A DNA stretch of 64,000 bases, from assembly GCF_027943255.1 (NCBI RefSeq), contig NC_072895.1, forward strand, positions 36,864,001-36,928,000, read 5' to 3'. Shown one piece after another: positions 23,440 through 34,383 of the stretch; position 1 is the first letter of the stretch; the number at the start of each line of letters is the position of its first letter. Both the position numbers and the translations under genes were made by a program. Below the pieces are notes generated by a model. That model searched no databases. It was not told the origin of the DNA and saw nothing but the letters and a program-made list of their open reading frames with translations. The stretch is from Anastrepha obliqua (Eukaryota > Arthropoda > Insecta > Diptera > Tephritidae).

Positions 23440-23855
23440 AGCACTGAAGGTGGCGCCATTAAATAACATTTACTTTACTCTGACGTCAGCTCCCTTTGCA
23501 ATACAAAACAAACAAAAGTAGGAGAAATTGCATGTTTCTGAAAATTCAGTGAATGACTTAGTAATATTGTGATTTTTGAGATTAAAACTGATCAAACTAA
23601 TGCAAACGAAGTGTCGCGTGTTAAATTGTGAAAGCCCAAATGAATATGCGCTTTTATGCGGAAGACGCCGTGGCTAGTATGTGCGTATGCATATAATGCA
23701 TATAATTTCCTGTGTTTGGTTGTTTCCATTGCTTTCGCCTACTCTTCTTCTTCACAAACAAGTAATTCTTCCTTTTGTTTTTTGTTGATGGACTCTAACA
23801 ACACGGCGAATTCGGAAGGCGCAATCTTTTTCTCTATCATTCTTGGGAATTCTGA
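23440..23855 (+). repeat. Dispersed repeat R-THAP, copy 2
   Basis: Homologous to 4,200-4,612 and 36,212-36,590 over most of its length, with the TGACGTCA site at about 23,480. This copy gives the clearest THAP-like start on the plus strand, MQTKCRVLNCESPNEYA, followed after a frame change by RFYAEDAVA. CxxxxC near the N-terminus followed by a RF(P/Y) motif is the beginning of a C2CH THAP finger; the later CxxH pair is not identifiable. Confidence 0.55.
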
Positions 23856-24489
23856 CTTTGTGCCATATAAACTCAGCTTCTTTTATAACCAGATGAACAC
23901 TTGATCGAAAACTTAGCTCTACTTTGCGCATGTTGTTGGTTCCGTTATCCGATTTTAAAAAATTTCCCAGAACTTGTTTTTATGACCCAAAGAGACAGCA
24001 CATTTCATTGTTAAAATATATCTGTCACAGTCCCGATTTACACACAGAGACATCTGGAAGGGAGATACGGGAAATTCTCTTTTGATGTTTAATTTGCGGT
24101 CACACGGGCAAAATTGTTTTCGGCAACATTCGCTGCTTTTGGCGTTTACTTCTTTCAGTTTGACAATGCGAATAAGAAGCACAAAGCGTGGCGCCAGTAC
24201 GGGAAACCAAAATGCCTCTCTCTTCGCTTTAACATCAGCTGTCATTCCGTAGTTTGACAACTCAATTTTCATTTTATCGCGCCATTTGCATGCGCGAATA
24301 CACCGATCCCATTTGCCTGATGCCATTTTGAAAATGATGTGCTACGACTGCGAGGTACCCACATGAGATAGGATATATAGTATAAGTGGCTGGCCTTGTG
24401 GGGGTCCACTTGGGCAAATACTCAAAATTCGTGGAAATAGGAAGAAGGGGCTTTAGATTAGAGGATGACGACCAACAGTGGCTAGTTAC
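23856..24489. other. Unassigned region with a 123-codon minus-strand ORF
   Basis: The minus-strand frame at 23,955-24,326 begins MASGKWDRCIRACKWRDKMK and contains several Cys (SSECCRKQFCPCDRK), but I recognise no domain. No splice partners or repeat ends were found. It may be chance. Confidence 0.25.
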
Positions 24490-24636
24490 GTTCGTATTTA
24501 TCGTTTCAAGCTACTAAAGAATTTCACCAGCTGTTCCGTATTGGAACCCGCAATATTCGCGGGTGTAGCAAAAACGTGAGAGCCCAGAGGTCTATATCTT
24601 TGTCCGACGAGAACAAGCCAGTTGAGAAGAAGGTGT
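24490..24636 (-). pseudogene. Non-LTR retrotransposon C-terminus, distal part (split by a DNA transposon)
   Basis: The minus strand reads HLLLNWLVLVGQRYRPLGSH and ends EQLVKFFSSLKR plus stop, the terminal part of an RNase H-group ORF2. Its upstream partner is at 25,355-25,545. The two are separated exactly by the TA-flanked DD41D element 24,640-25,347. Confidence 0.7.
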
Positions 24637-24639
24637 ATA

Positions 24640-25347
24640 CAGGGTGGGCCATATAGCGTTTGCTTTTTGAACCACCTATTTTTTTGAGAATGGTAACATA
24701 ATATCATAATTTACTTGAAGGTTTGACATTTACGAAATGGGACGCTATACGCTTGAACAAAATTGGGAAATATTGAAAACCTATTTCCAAAGTGGTGAGT
24801 CTTCTTCTTCTTCCGCGGTTACAGTAAATGGCGAGCGTTACCGTGACATGCTCAACGAGTTGTTTCCAGAAATTGAAGAGGATGACATGGACGAAATTTG
24901 GTTTCAACAGGACGGTGCAACTTGTCACACTGCCAAAGTTACACTCGAACTTTTGGCTACCGGTTTTGAAAACCGAATAATCAGCCGAAATTCCGATATC
25001 AATTGGCCGCCTCGGAGCTGTGATTTAAGCCCGTTGGGCTATTTTTTGTAGGGAGCCGTTAAGGACAAATGCTATGTGAACCATCCATAGACGATTGATG
25101 CTTTAAAACACGAATCGAAGTTGCCATTCATGAAATTGGAGCCCAAACAATCGAAAATGTGCTTATAAATTGGGTTAATCGAAGTACCTACTGTAAAGCC
25201 AGTCGTGACAGTTGTTTGAACGATATTATTTTTCATTCATAAATGACAATGTTCAATCTTCAAAATAAAAAAAATAGTTTGAAAAAATATTGATTATTTT
25301 TTTTCTTATAGCCGATTAAAAAATCAAACTTTACATGGCCCACCCTG
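24640..25347 (+). mobile_element. Internally deleted DD41D mariner with paired ends
   Basis: 708 bp with inverted ends CAGGGTGGGCCATATAG and CAGGGTGGGCCATGTAAAG, flanked by TA (24,638-24,639 and 25,348-25,349). The frame from 24,737 joins the transposase N-terminus (MGRYTLEQNWEILKTYFQSG) directly to the catalytic region (VTVNGERYRDMLNELF, WFQQDGATCHTAKVTLELL, NWPPRSCDLSPLGYFL). The first Asp is deleted. The last catalytic Asp is Gly (LSPLG) and a TAG follows. Non-autonomous, but its ends look usable in trans. Confidence 0.85.
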
Positions 25348-25354
25348 TATATTA

Positions 25355-25545
25355 TTCCACCTCATCTTCCAGACAGCTTCTGCAGAAAGGTCTTGAAGCG
25401 ATCTGAAGTCTCACCGCATGGGCACCTAACAGATAACGTCCGGTAAGGATACCTACCAAAGTCGAGAGCTGCGGATTTGTTAACCTTGGAAGTTCGATCG
25501 AACGTCCCTGATCTACCCGTGCCCAGAAGGATTTCGCGACTTTGC
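25355..25545 (-). pseudogene. Non-LTR retrotransposon C-terminus, proximal part
   Basis: One minus-strand frame reads LVGILTGRYLLGAHAVRLQI and SRPFCRSCLEDEVE, running straight up to the DD41D insertion site. It joins the fragment at 24,490-24,636 once the DNA element and its TA duplication are ignored, apart from a small frameshift at the junction. Confidence 0.7.
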
Positions 25546-25649
25546 ACGTTTGGGCGCTAGTTCAGCGCTCGCTGAGTTGATGCGAGGTCTTTCCAGGTCT
25601 TTCCAGGAGTAGACCACAGATTCTCAAGGGAACCCCAATCCTCTCATTT

Positions 25650-26060
25650 TGCTATTAAATCGTCTTCATGCACGTTCTAACGTATGGCGCAGAAGCTTGG
25701 ACGATGACAACATCTGATGCCTTCATTGGATGCGTCCTTGGAGTGTTCGAGAGGAAGATTCTGCGGAAGATTTTTTGACTTTTGCACGTTTGACGGCGAG
25801 TATCGTAGGCGATGGAGCAATGAGCTGTTTAAGGTTTACGACGCATAGACAGTGCATAGTGAAGCGAATAAAGATCCAGCGTTTTCGATGCGTGAATCTT
25901 GTCGTCCGAATGGATATAAACGCTGCGGCTGGGAAAATATTCGATGCAGTACCAGCTGGTGGTGGCAGAAGAAGAGGAAGGTCTGCTCTGTGTTGGAAAT
26001 ATCACTTCACTTGGTGTTTCCAACTGGCGCTGGTTAGCAAGAGAAAGGAATGACTGACGC
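25650..26060 (+). pseudogene. LINE reverse transcriptase 3' end (family L-GAEAW)
   Basis: Plus-strand frames contain TYGAEAWTMTTSDA, GVFERKILRKIF, IVKRIKIQRFRCVNLVVRM, AGKIFDAVPAGGGRRRGR and WKYHFTWCFQLA, the conserved end of an endonuclease-type LINE ORF2 after the polymerase (family unassigned). Stops and frameshifts separate them. Related copies are at 32,790-33,300 and, inverted, 61,790-62,235. Confidence 0.6.
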
Positions 26061-26230
26061 GTTTTGTTAAACTCGACAAAATCGCGTAAGTGTTTATTGT
26101 GCCAATCAAGAAAAAGAAAAGAATTATACCAAAAGTGCAAAATAACAAAGCGTTTTCATGCCAACTAAAATCCTTAAATTCGCATAGCCCTTTTTCTTAA
26201 TCGAAAATAAAAACTGTGTTCAAGTGAGAT

Positions 26231-26236
26231 TTTATT
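26231..26236 (-). terminator. Poly(A) signal AATAAA of PPO copy C
   Basis: AATAAA on the minus strand about 120 bases after the stop codon, in the shared 3' flank. Confidence 0.6.
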
Positions 26237-26355
26237 TTGTTGTTAGTAGATGCACACATACATATACAGCAAAGTGTGCAGAATATTTTGAAATTAATTA
26301 CTGTACGTATATACATACATATGTTCATTAGTCCACAGTCGTTGATGCAAATGGG

Positions 26356-28617
26356 TTAGCATTTCTGTTTTTCAGTGTCTTTGTCGTGACGCACTACCAC
26401 ATCTACGACGCTCATATTCGGAGTCAGAAATTGGGCAAGGTTGTCAACACCTGAGCGAGCGAGGCGGTCAAATGGATACCCCATAGCACGACGGTCTGGA
26501 TAGCGACGATCACGCAGGCCACAGTAAGATGGCGCATCTTTGCACGCACCTCCGGACGGTTCATCGATCTATGACAGAAGTAGAAGATTTATTTACACAA
26601 ACAAAGAAAATTTTCAATCCGAGACTTTTCCTTACCCTATCCTGATCATAATCGGATACCATAACAAACAATTCGCAGCAAAGACCGTCGGGCAAACCTT
26701 TCGGGATGAGCATATGATCAGGCCATCCACAACCACAAAAGTTGAATTCTAATTCTTCGGGGCTACCTTCTCCCGGTCGGTTTTTGTCTACATTACGGAA
26801 GGTTTGCTCGAAGGGAATGGTAACACTGGACTCAGAAGATCGGCGTCGAATGGTATTTTGGCCAGGGTTTACTGTTGATTGAATTGATGTTAGCAGTGAC
26901 CCCTGTATACATGTATAGGTGAATAATAATTTAATACTTACGAGAGACAACAAATTTGTCTAATTCTACCATCAGCAAACGTTGATCTTTGAAAAGCATT
27001 TCCTTATGGGTCTCATCTCTTTTCGGTCCCAGGAAGATCCGTACTGTACCATAACGTTGAGCACCACCGTCGTTATTGATGTTGATTGTGTAGGTAAATG
27101 GGATATGTTGAAGATGAGTGAAGCGAGCAAACACATTTCCACGTGGCACAAAGTCCATTCCACGTGATAGGTCTACATCTGATTGTTGCCAGAAAGTTTG
27201 AAGAACATTTGCTTTACATTCTTTAGAAGATACTTGTACACCAGTGATAGATACATCCGTGTAATTGAGCTCGAATAGAGAGTATGGCGTGAGACGAGTT
27301 TTGTGTTGCTGGAAGATATCATCGACGTATGCGTGCCATCTGTAGAAAGCGGGGTCTCGCATGGCAGTGGCATTATCACCGATTACGCCAAAGGACTCCA
27401 AATAAGAATGATCGGGATCGTGAGAGTATGAAATGAACACGTGGCCCATATTGTGTAAATCACCATACAAACTCTGGTTTGGAGAAAGAATAGATGATTC
27501 AATCAGGTTGCCCAAAATATCAATACCATGAACTACGTCCAGTGGTACCTGATTGCCACTTTCCTGAATTAAGAAACATTTTATTAGTTGTATTGTATAT
27601 TTTGAAGATAGATAAATGGGTGTGGTGTAAACTTACATCAGTGACAAAGCCTTTCGCTATAGCACTAAATATACGATCGTTCCAGCGTTCCAAATCACTC
27701 ACATCAAGTTGAATTTGATCCACTGGTCGGTTTATGTCTGACAATTTTGTATCTTTAAAACGTGATGGCCAAGCGCGACTAGCCACCAATGAGTCCATTT
27801 TGGGGAAGTATCCTTCCTTTATGGGATCGCGCAAGTTGTTGAAACGCGCAACCCGTGCCAAATTATTGCTGAAACGTTCCATATTATATCGAGCCATTAC
27901 TTGCTGATGCATGTAGTAGAAGAGTTCACCACGACGATCCTTGTTCACAATGGCACGATCGCCGGCTTCAAAGGGATACACCAAATGCCAATGCCAATGA
28001 TGGAGGTTAACACCAATATCTTCACGGAAATACCAAAGCCGATGTTCGGGATCTAAGTCGGAAGCAGTGTAATCGCTTGGAATAATAATTGGCATACGTG
28101 ATCCCTCAGGAACAATGAAGACTTCTTCTCGAATCTGGCGAAGAACGCGGGAGTCCATAAACTTGTAGGGGAAGCTCTGTACAATGGATGGAATGTTCAG
28201 TCCTTTGGTGTCCTTACGATGTAGCAGCGCCACCGACAGTGCATAATTGAACAAATACGGATTCAAACGATCGCGGGCATAAACGGCAACACTCTGAAGA
28301 TCGCCAATGGAACGCACACCCATGAAAATATCAATCAGGCGACCAGCAATACGACGATGAGCCGGAATGAAAAGAGAAAATTGTGCATCTCGCGCTAGTG
28401 ATAGGGGGATACGTAAATCTGGAATGGATATCTCCTTCACAGGAATGCGTCGCTCCGCTTCTTCACCAAACCGATTTTGCAGTAACTCACCAATGGAACG
28501 ATATCGATCAGTGAGAAATTTTTCAGGCAGATCGAACACTGCGTCTTTTCCCTTCTGCACGAAAATTGGCTCGTTAGGACGATCGAAGAGCAACAGCAGA
28601 TTCTTTTTGTTGGCCAT
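26356..28617 (-). CDS. PPO2-like: Prophenoloxidase, PPO2-like, tandem copy C
   Basis: Most upstream gene of the array. Exons on the minus strand are 28617-27637, 27563-26942, 26871-26636 and 26568-26356 (stop TAA), giving 683 aa with all frames open. The N-terminus (MANKKNLLLLFDRPNEPIF) and NRF activation site match copy B. CuA H207, H211, H237 and CuB H364, H368, H404 are intact. Local changes peculiar to C include MHQQVMARYNMERF next to the third CuA His, LDVVHGID in place of LDEVRGID at the start of exon 2, and VIGDNATAMRD before the last CuB His. Intron 2 (70 bp) is nearly identical to that of copy A (three differences), whereas exon 1 shares a 195-bp identical tract with B. Enzymatically competent as far as the sequence shows. 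Confidence 0.96.
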
Positions 28618-28712
28618 TACGATGATTAAGTAGTTCCTGTGGCAGATCTGGATTGAAAGACTGAATTTGAAGTTCGGGTTCTATGTGCACCACGTTTGCT
28701 TCAATACGAAAC

Positions 28713-28815
28713 TGATGGAATGAAACAAGAAATGCACTCTTATATACTAACAGGAATTTTAATTAGTAGCTATCACTAAGAGCTCTGCGGTCACATTATC
28801 ACTTAATGCGCGGTC
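28713..28815 (-). promoter_or_regulatory. Core promoter and altered RUNX-GATA cluster of PPO copy C
   Basis: TATATAAG at 28,739-28,746 (minus strand). TGCGGTC at 28,786-28,792 and TTATCA at 28,796-28,801 are kept, but the distal site reads CGCGGTC (28,809-28,815), off the RUNX consensus TGYGGTY. One of the two TCAGTT initiator-like motifs is also altered. Compared with A and B this promoter may respond differently (inference). Confidence 0.55.
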
Positions 28816-29183
28816 ACAACTGCAGCTAGATTTCGCTTTAAGCCTACTTTCTCCTATGTGTATCTATGTATGCCTTCCGTGTGTTGCTTTCGAATGACAA
28901 ATATGAGAATCAAAAAGAATTGTTAAGATTTTGCACAAACCAAAATGAAATTTCCAATTATAAACACAAACTTGAAGATACTAAAGAAGATAAAAACAAT
29001 GATGTAAGGGATTCTCACTTAATAGCTTCGACAGTACAGTCTATACAGAGAGCTCCAAAATTGATTGTTGGATTGAAGGAGACATATGTATGTACATTAT
29101 CTGTCGAGCAACTCGATTAATTTTTTATATCGTTGAAACACAACAACTGAGAGTTACGTCATTACGACGTAAAACTGACTGTA
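28816..29183. other. Upstream flank of PPO copy C
   Basis: Shared with copy A and B flanks to about 28,990 (ATGAGAATCAAAAAGAATTG, TTCCAATTATAAACACAAAC). Then unassigned up to the pogo element. The 84-codon frame at 28,866-29,120 has no recognised motif. Confidence 0.45.
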
Positions 29184-31206
29184 GTAGAAACTCGATACTT
29201 GCCAAACCAAGTTTGTTTTCATTGCGTACTCGGGACTTGTGACAAAAGAAAATTTTTACCTGGATACCTGCAACATTTTTTATTTTGTCTCTCTCGTTTG
29301 CTCATTTTATGAGGTATTTTTGAGAATAAAGCTCGGGCAAGTACCATCGATGTCATTCTTGAATCGAATCAGCTGAATGAATTTAGGGGAAGTACCATTA
29401 TTTTCACCTGCGGACAGTTTTGCGTTAACTTTTGAATGATGTGGTCTCATAATGGCAAAGAGAAAATTTACGCAGCTTTGAATAAAGAAAAGGCTGACAT
29501 TCTGAATGCATTAGCGGAAAGTTTTCACAATAACTCGTAATAAAAATATTTATAGTCCATAAAGAAGTTTGTTACGCGATGTGAGTCCGGTTCAGGTGAA
29601 AGGAAAACTCGTAAGATTTCAGAGTTCCAAAAATGGAAAAGGCGTTGTTCAATTGGCTTGCCGAGCAAAGGTCAAAAACTTACCAATTACAAGAGATATG
29701 GTAAAAGAGAAAGCCAAGTTATTACATGCGAAATTCAGAAACGCCAGGAGGTTTCCACGCTAGCAATCGATAGGGTGCAAAATTTGAAAAGAGGCACGGA
29801 ATACGATAGCTAAAAATTTTCAAATAGAAATTATCAAATAAGAGTGGGCCAGAAGAGCCATCAATCCATGAGACAAATTTAACAAAACAATTATGGATTT
29901 ACGCTTGACAAAGGAGCAGATATACAATGCCAGACTCTTGGCATCTTTGGACGCTCTTACCCGATAAAACTCTTGTGCGCTCAAAAGAAACCTCGGCTCT
30001 GGCGCATAAGATCAGTAAGGAGAGAATAAGGTTTCTTGCTTGTACAAATGCTGCCGGAAATCATAAAGCAAAAACAATGATTATTGGAAAATCGGCAAAT
30101 CCGCGTTCATTAAATTTATTTACTAATTTGCCTATTGTCTTCAAAGCAAATAAAAGTACTTGGTTGACCTTAGTTTCAATTGAAGAATTGTTTCACGGAA
30201 CTTTTGTTCCACAGGTATGCTAGTTTTTTTGTCAAAACAAATAATCCTGTTTTAAACAAAAATTGCTTAAATAAACAGGCAAAAGAGTTCCTTCGAGCGC
30301 AAGATCTCTTCTTCGATAATGCTCCATGCCATCCCAAAGAAAACGAGTTCAAGAGCTAGGAGGGTCAAATATCGGTAATGTGCTTTCCATCAAACTTTAT
30401 GGCTTTAGTAGAGTCCATGGATCAAAACTTTATAAGGCTTACTAAATTGAACCACAAAAAGTCCCCTTAAGTCAAATTATTGATCGCGGGGAAACTATCG
30501 ATGAGTCACTGCAAAATATCGCACTGCAAAATGTAATATGGTTTTTGAGATGATCTTACTGCAACTTCAATTCAGTCATCGTTTCAAAAACAAAAGCGTC
30601 TGACTGGGATTGTGGCAATATCATTCCTCTTTCGTAGCTACAATTACAGATAGCTGATGGATGATACATCCAATATTCAAATCATTGCAAGTTCGCTTCG
30701 GTAAATAGAACCATTGCAGCAAACTTCTCAATCTGATATCGTGCAATAGATTGTTGAACCTCATTCGGACCCCATAGCTTTTAATGCAGAATACTCTAAT
30801 GAAGACGACGAAGCAGTCGGTGAAGGAACTAACGACGTGATGCTAAATACTAATAAAATTACATCGGTGGAGGCAATATCAACTTTCAATATATGCTTGG
30901 ATTGGGCAGGCGAAACAATGCTCGCTTAAATGATGTTACGACGCTGCAGAGACTCAGAAAGAGTGTGGCACTGAACCAGCGAGTGTCTACAGAACAAACC
31001 AAAATTGAAATTTTTTTAATTTCAAATGAAACTTATCGCTTTAAAAAGTATTCAATTGATATAATAAAAAACAAATAAACTTGGATTGCTATGAGTAAAA
31101 AAACTATTGTATTTTAATTCGTATGGAAAAAAACCTCAGTATTTGCGACAACCTCGAAAACTTGCCCCGAGCCCGGCTTTCGTACCTGCAATAATCGAGT
31201 TTCTAC
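29184..31206 (+). mobile_element. pogo/Tigger-like DNA transposon, pseudogenized
   Basis: 2,023 bp with perfect 13-bp inverted repeats GTAGAAACTCGAT at 29,184-29,196 and 31,194-31,206, and TA on both sides (29,182-29,183; 31,207-31,208). Inside, the plus strand has a start at about 29,453 (MAKRKFTQL) and a CENP-B/HTH region (MEKALFNWLAEQRSKNLPIT, VKEKAKLLHAKF). The DDE domain follows: DALT-PDKTLVRSKETSALA, KERIRFLACTNAAGNHKAKT, LPIVFKANKSTWLT and, after a frame change, LFFDNAPCHPKENEF with the Asn/Ala/Pro/His signature. Multiple stops and frameshifts mean no protein is made. It lies about 570 bp upstream of PPO copy C. Confidence 0.85.
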
Positions 31207-31208
31207 TA

Positions 31209-32789
31209 CATTTTAATCGAGAAATTGATCGAGAAGAGTTACAAAAATGGGATACCAATAAAGTAAAATAAAAAAAAGGTATGTCGAAAATAGACCGATG
31301 CAAAAAAGCTGAAAAGCAAACAAATGTACATATTTTGTGGTTGAAAAAAGTTCATATAACTTTTCAATCTCGTGCAATTTAAGCGGAATAAGCGAAAAGT
31401 AGGCGGCAATAATAAATATTCGTTTACGCTAAAATAAAAAATAAAATAAATCAGTGCAATTTTTTACCACAGAAGGCATACAAATGCATGTATTGCTTTT
31501 TATATTAAAAAGAAAACAAAAACAAAAAAGTTCAAATATCCATTTCTTGCTTTTTCGGTAAAAAAAAATTGGGCCAAAAAAAAAATGTATAAAATGGATT
31601 TGTTTGCCTCCATTTTATATGCTTCCTAAGAAATTACAAATCCCGAACATCACGTTATTTTCGGGACTTTAAAAATACCGAAATCGCACGATTCCAGGAC
31701 TGATATCCCTAGTACATGCGGTTCTTTCCTTTCCTTTTCTCTCGCTCGTGTTAAACCCCACACTCCCAAGTGCACAACAAAGAAATAACAAAACTGCATA
31801 CCGTAAAGGTAATAAAATCTCTTTTGTTGCCCTTTCTGTTTTTAAAAGGATATAAAAGGTGGTGGGAAAGTCATTGGAAAAATCACTACCAGCAAAGAAA
31901 CATCTCAAATTAAATTGAAACTTTTCTAGAGTTTAGCAGCTTCGTTTCTATCTATTTTTTACTGACTTACCTTTTAAGGCGCACCTCAGCCATTCCTCTG
32001 ATTGTTTGCATCTTTTACGCCCCCCCAGCCATTTGAAACACTCGCATAAATGTTTCTATTATGTTGGCAAAGTCACAAGCAAGCAATTGCGCCTTCTATA
32101 CTACGCACACTCGTGGTGGCGGTGGCTCAAGTCGCGCGGCCGGAGTTGTTATCAGGGCACAGCAAAGCTCACGAGGTTTTAATTAAAGGGATAAGTCGCT
32201 ACACAAAAGTGTTTTTGTTGCTATTTCGACATAATTACATATGTGTAGGTATATGTAAGTATGTAGGTATTCATGCCCGAATTAGGTGTATTGGCCTAAT
32301 GCCAAATATTTGCCTTAAAAGTGTCACACGGTCATATTTATATTACCTTTTCGGTTATGCTCGTACACGCAAAATCTTGACTAAATTTAGTATATGAAGC
32401 TTAATTATATTGCAAGAGTTATGGCTGCAGGCAAGTTATAAATTTCTCAGTTCAAATTACAAATTGTGGGATCTACGGAAATTAATTTATAAACGAAAGT
32501 AGCTTATTTTCGCCTTGATTAAACATTGCGCCACATTTAGAAATAAGCCAGATTTTTATTTGATTCTCGCGGAAAACAAAGGGGATGACTCCCACTATAC
32601 TCTTTGTTATATTTCTTACTGTTACTGCTTCTTTTGTTTAGGTGGAAAGTCATCGAAAGACACGAAAGACATCAGAAGGTAGGCCGGCATTTTAAAAACT
32701 GGTGAGACCAGCAGTCTGAAATATAGGTATTAATTTTTAAAACCTAGCATTAAAACCGGTAACAATGCCAGCCTTCAAATCCAACGGAG
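31209..32789. other. Region without recognised genes
   Basis: AT-rich. A TATAAAAG near 31,853 followed by a minus-strand 79-codon frame was considered but no product or LTR partner is visible. A GC-richer patch lies at 32,050-32,180 (115-codon plus frame) without a known motif. Confidence 0.3.
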
Positions 32790-33300
32790 CATCTCTCTTG
32801 TCAACAAGTGCTACTTTGGACTAAGTAGACAGCTGAGCAGTAAAGCCCTCACTCGATTAACAAAACTAACACTTTATAAGACTCTCATCATACCCGCCTT
32901 ATCCTATGGCGCAGAAGCTTGGATGGCAACATCCAATACGGCGTCCCTCGGAGTGTTTGAGAGAAAGATTATGCGGAAGATTTTTGAACCTTTAATGTTG
33001 GCTACGACGAGTATTGCAGGCAATGGAACGATGAACTGTTTAAGCTTTACGACGGCATAGACAATTCATAGTGCAGTGAATAAAGATCCAGCAGCTCCGC
33101 AGGCTAGGCCGTGTCGGCCGAATTAATACAAATTCGTTAGCTCTGAAAGTATTCGATGCGGTACCAGCTGGTGGTAGCAGAGGAAGAGGAGCGCCTCCTC
33201 TGCGTTGGAAAGATCAGGTGGAGAAGGACTTGGCTTCACTTGGTGTTTCCAACTGGCGTCGGTTAGCACAAGAAAGAACGACTGGCCCGCTTTGTTAAAC
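32790..33300 (+). pseudogene. LINE reverse transcriptase 3' end (family L-GAEAW)
   Basis: Plus-strand pieces in shifting frames: NKCYFGLSRQLSSKALTRLT, LTLYKTLIIPALSYGAEAWM, GVFERKIMRKIFEP, QWNDELFKLYDGID, then ESIRC-V-AEEEERL-region and SLGVSNW-like ending (HLVFPTGVG). Same family as 25,650-26,060, longer at the 5' side. Decayed. Confidence 0.6.
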
Positions 33301-34265
33301 TCGACCAAAATCGCATAAGCGGTTACCGCGCCAATCAATGAAAAGAAGAGTTAGTTATTGTTGTGAAGCACTAAGTGGATGTGCTACAGCCACTTGCTCT
33401 GTTACAGGCTCTTTGCAGAGTTCTGTTACTTAACTAAGTTACGCTATTTCTGCCGCTTTTCGTTGGGGACTGCTAATTTATTTGCAGCTATCCGCCACAG
33501 TAGACCAAGCTAAGCCCTGTATCGTATCGTAATCGTATAAGTATACATATACATATACACCAATATGTTTGTCAGTGCACATAAGTAGGTAGATATATTT
33601 TGTAAAATTCCAAATACTTTGCTTCAATTCGCCTTCCTTGTAAGCTAATAGATGCAATTTAAGGCAAGAAAGTCTACAATTTTGAAGTGAATTAGCAGGT
33701 CACCGGGATAAGAAGCCAGAATTCAACTTAACGACTGTTCAGCGACGGAAGTTTGCCATATGCATACATAAGTATGCACCTATTAACATACTGACTCGCA
33801 CATCCATGAACATGAAATGTGCGGATTTAAAGTGTATACACACATTCATACATACATGCACACACATGTCTACGTAGGCACTTCGACTACACGCCATTGG
33901 AATACATGCAATCACATATATATACTTATCCATATGTAGGTAGGTAGGCACTAGAGATAATACATAGCAGAAGTAAGGCACAGATGGATAAGAAAGTCGA
34001 ATAATCGAGACTGACACATTGCGGAGTGCAAAATGTGGTGACGCAATGAGGTTGGATTTAATAAGTCCAACTCCATAATGCATATTCTCATACATACATG
34101 AATATGTATATGTATATGTTGCACGTACTCAAGAATGATGAGAACATGATTGCGCCCATCAGAGAGCGCGTGACGTCACATTAGTGTAGTTGTGTAGTGT
34201 TGCCAATACTTGGCTCTCCGCAATAAATTTAATGTTTTTATATACCGAAAACGCGAAAATTTGTT
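33301..34265. other. Non-coding stretch with ATACATACATATG-type microsatellite
   Basis: The 118-codon minus frame at 33,739-34,095 is made of microsatellite codons and is not a gene. No other content is supported. Confidence 0.45.
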
Positions 34266-34383
34266 TCTTTTTTAATTTAAAGCTACCAAAATTGTAAGTT
34301 AAAAAAATGTTTACTCGCAAATATTATCTTTTTTAATTTAAAGGTACCAAAATTGTTAGTTAAAAAATGTTTCCTCGAAGAGG
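34266..34383. repeat. Two-copy 61-bp tandem repeat
   Basis: TCTTTTTTAATTTAAAGCTA at 34,266 and TCTTTTTTAATTTAAAGGTA at 34,327 begin two copies that also share CCAAAATTGT(A/T)AGTTAAAA and ATGTTT(A/C)CTCG. They differ at a handful of positions. Confidence 0.7.

Noticed and set aside
31669..31908. TATAAAAG-containing block as a possible LTR or promoter
   Set aside because: No second LTR, primer-binding site or downstream gene could be found.
33739..34095. 118-codon minus-strand ORF
   Set aside because: Composed of ATACATACATATG-type microsatellite codons.
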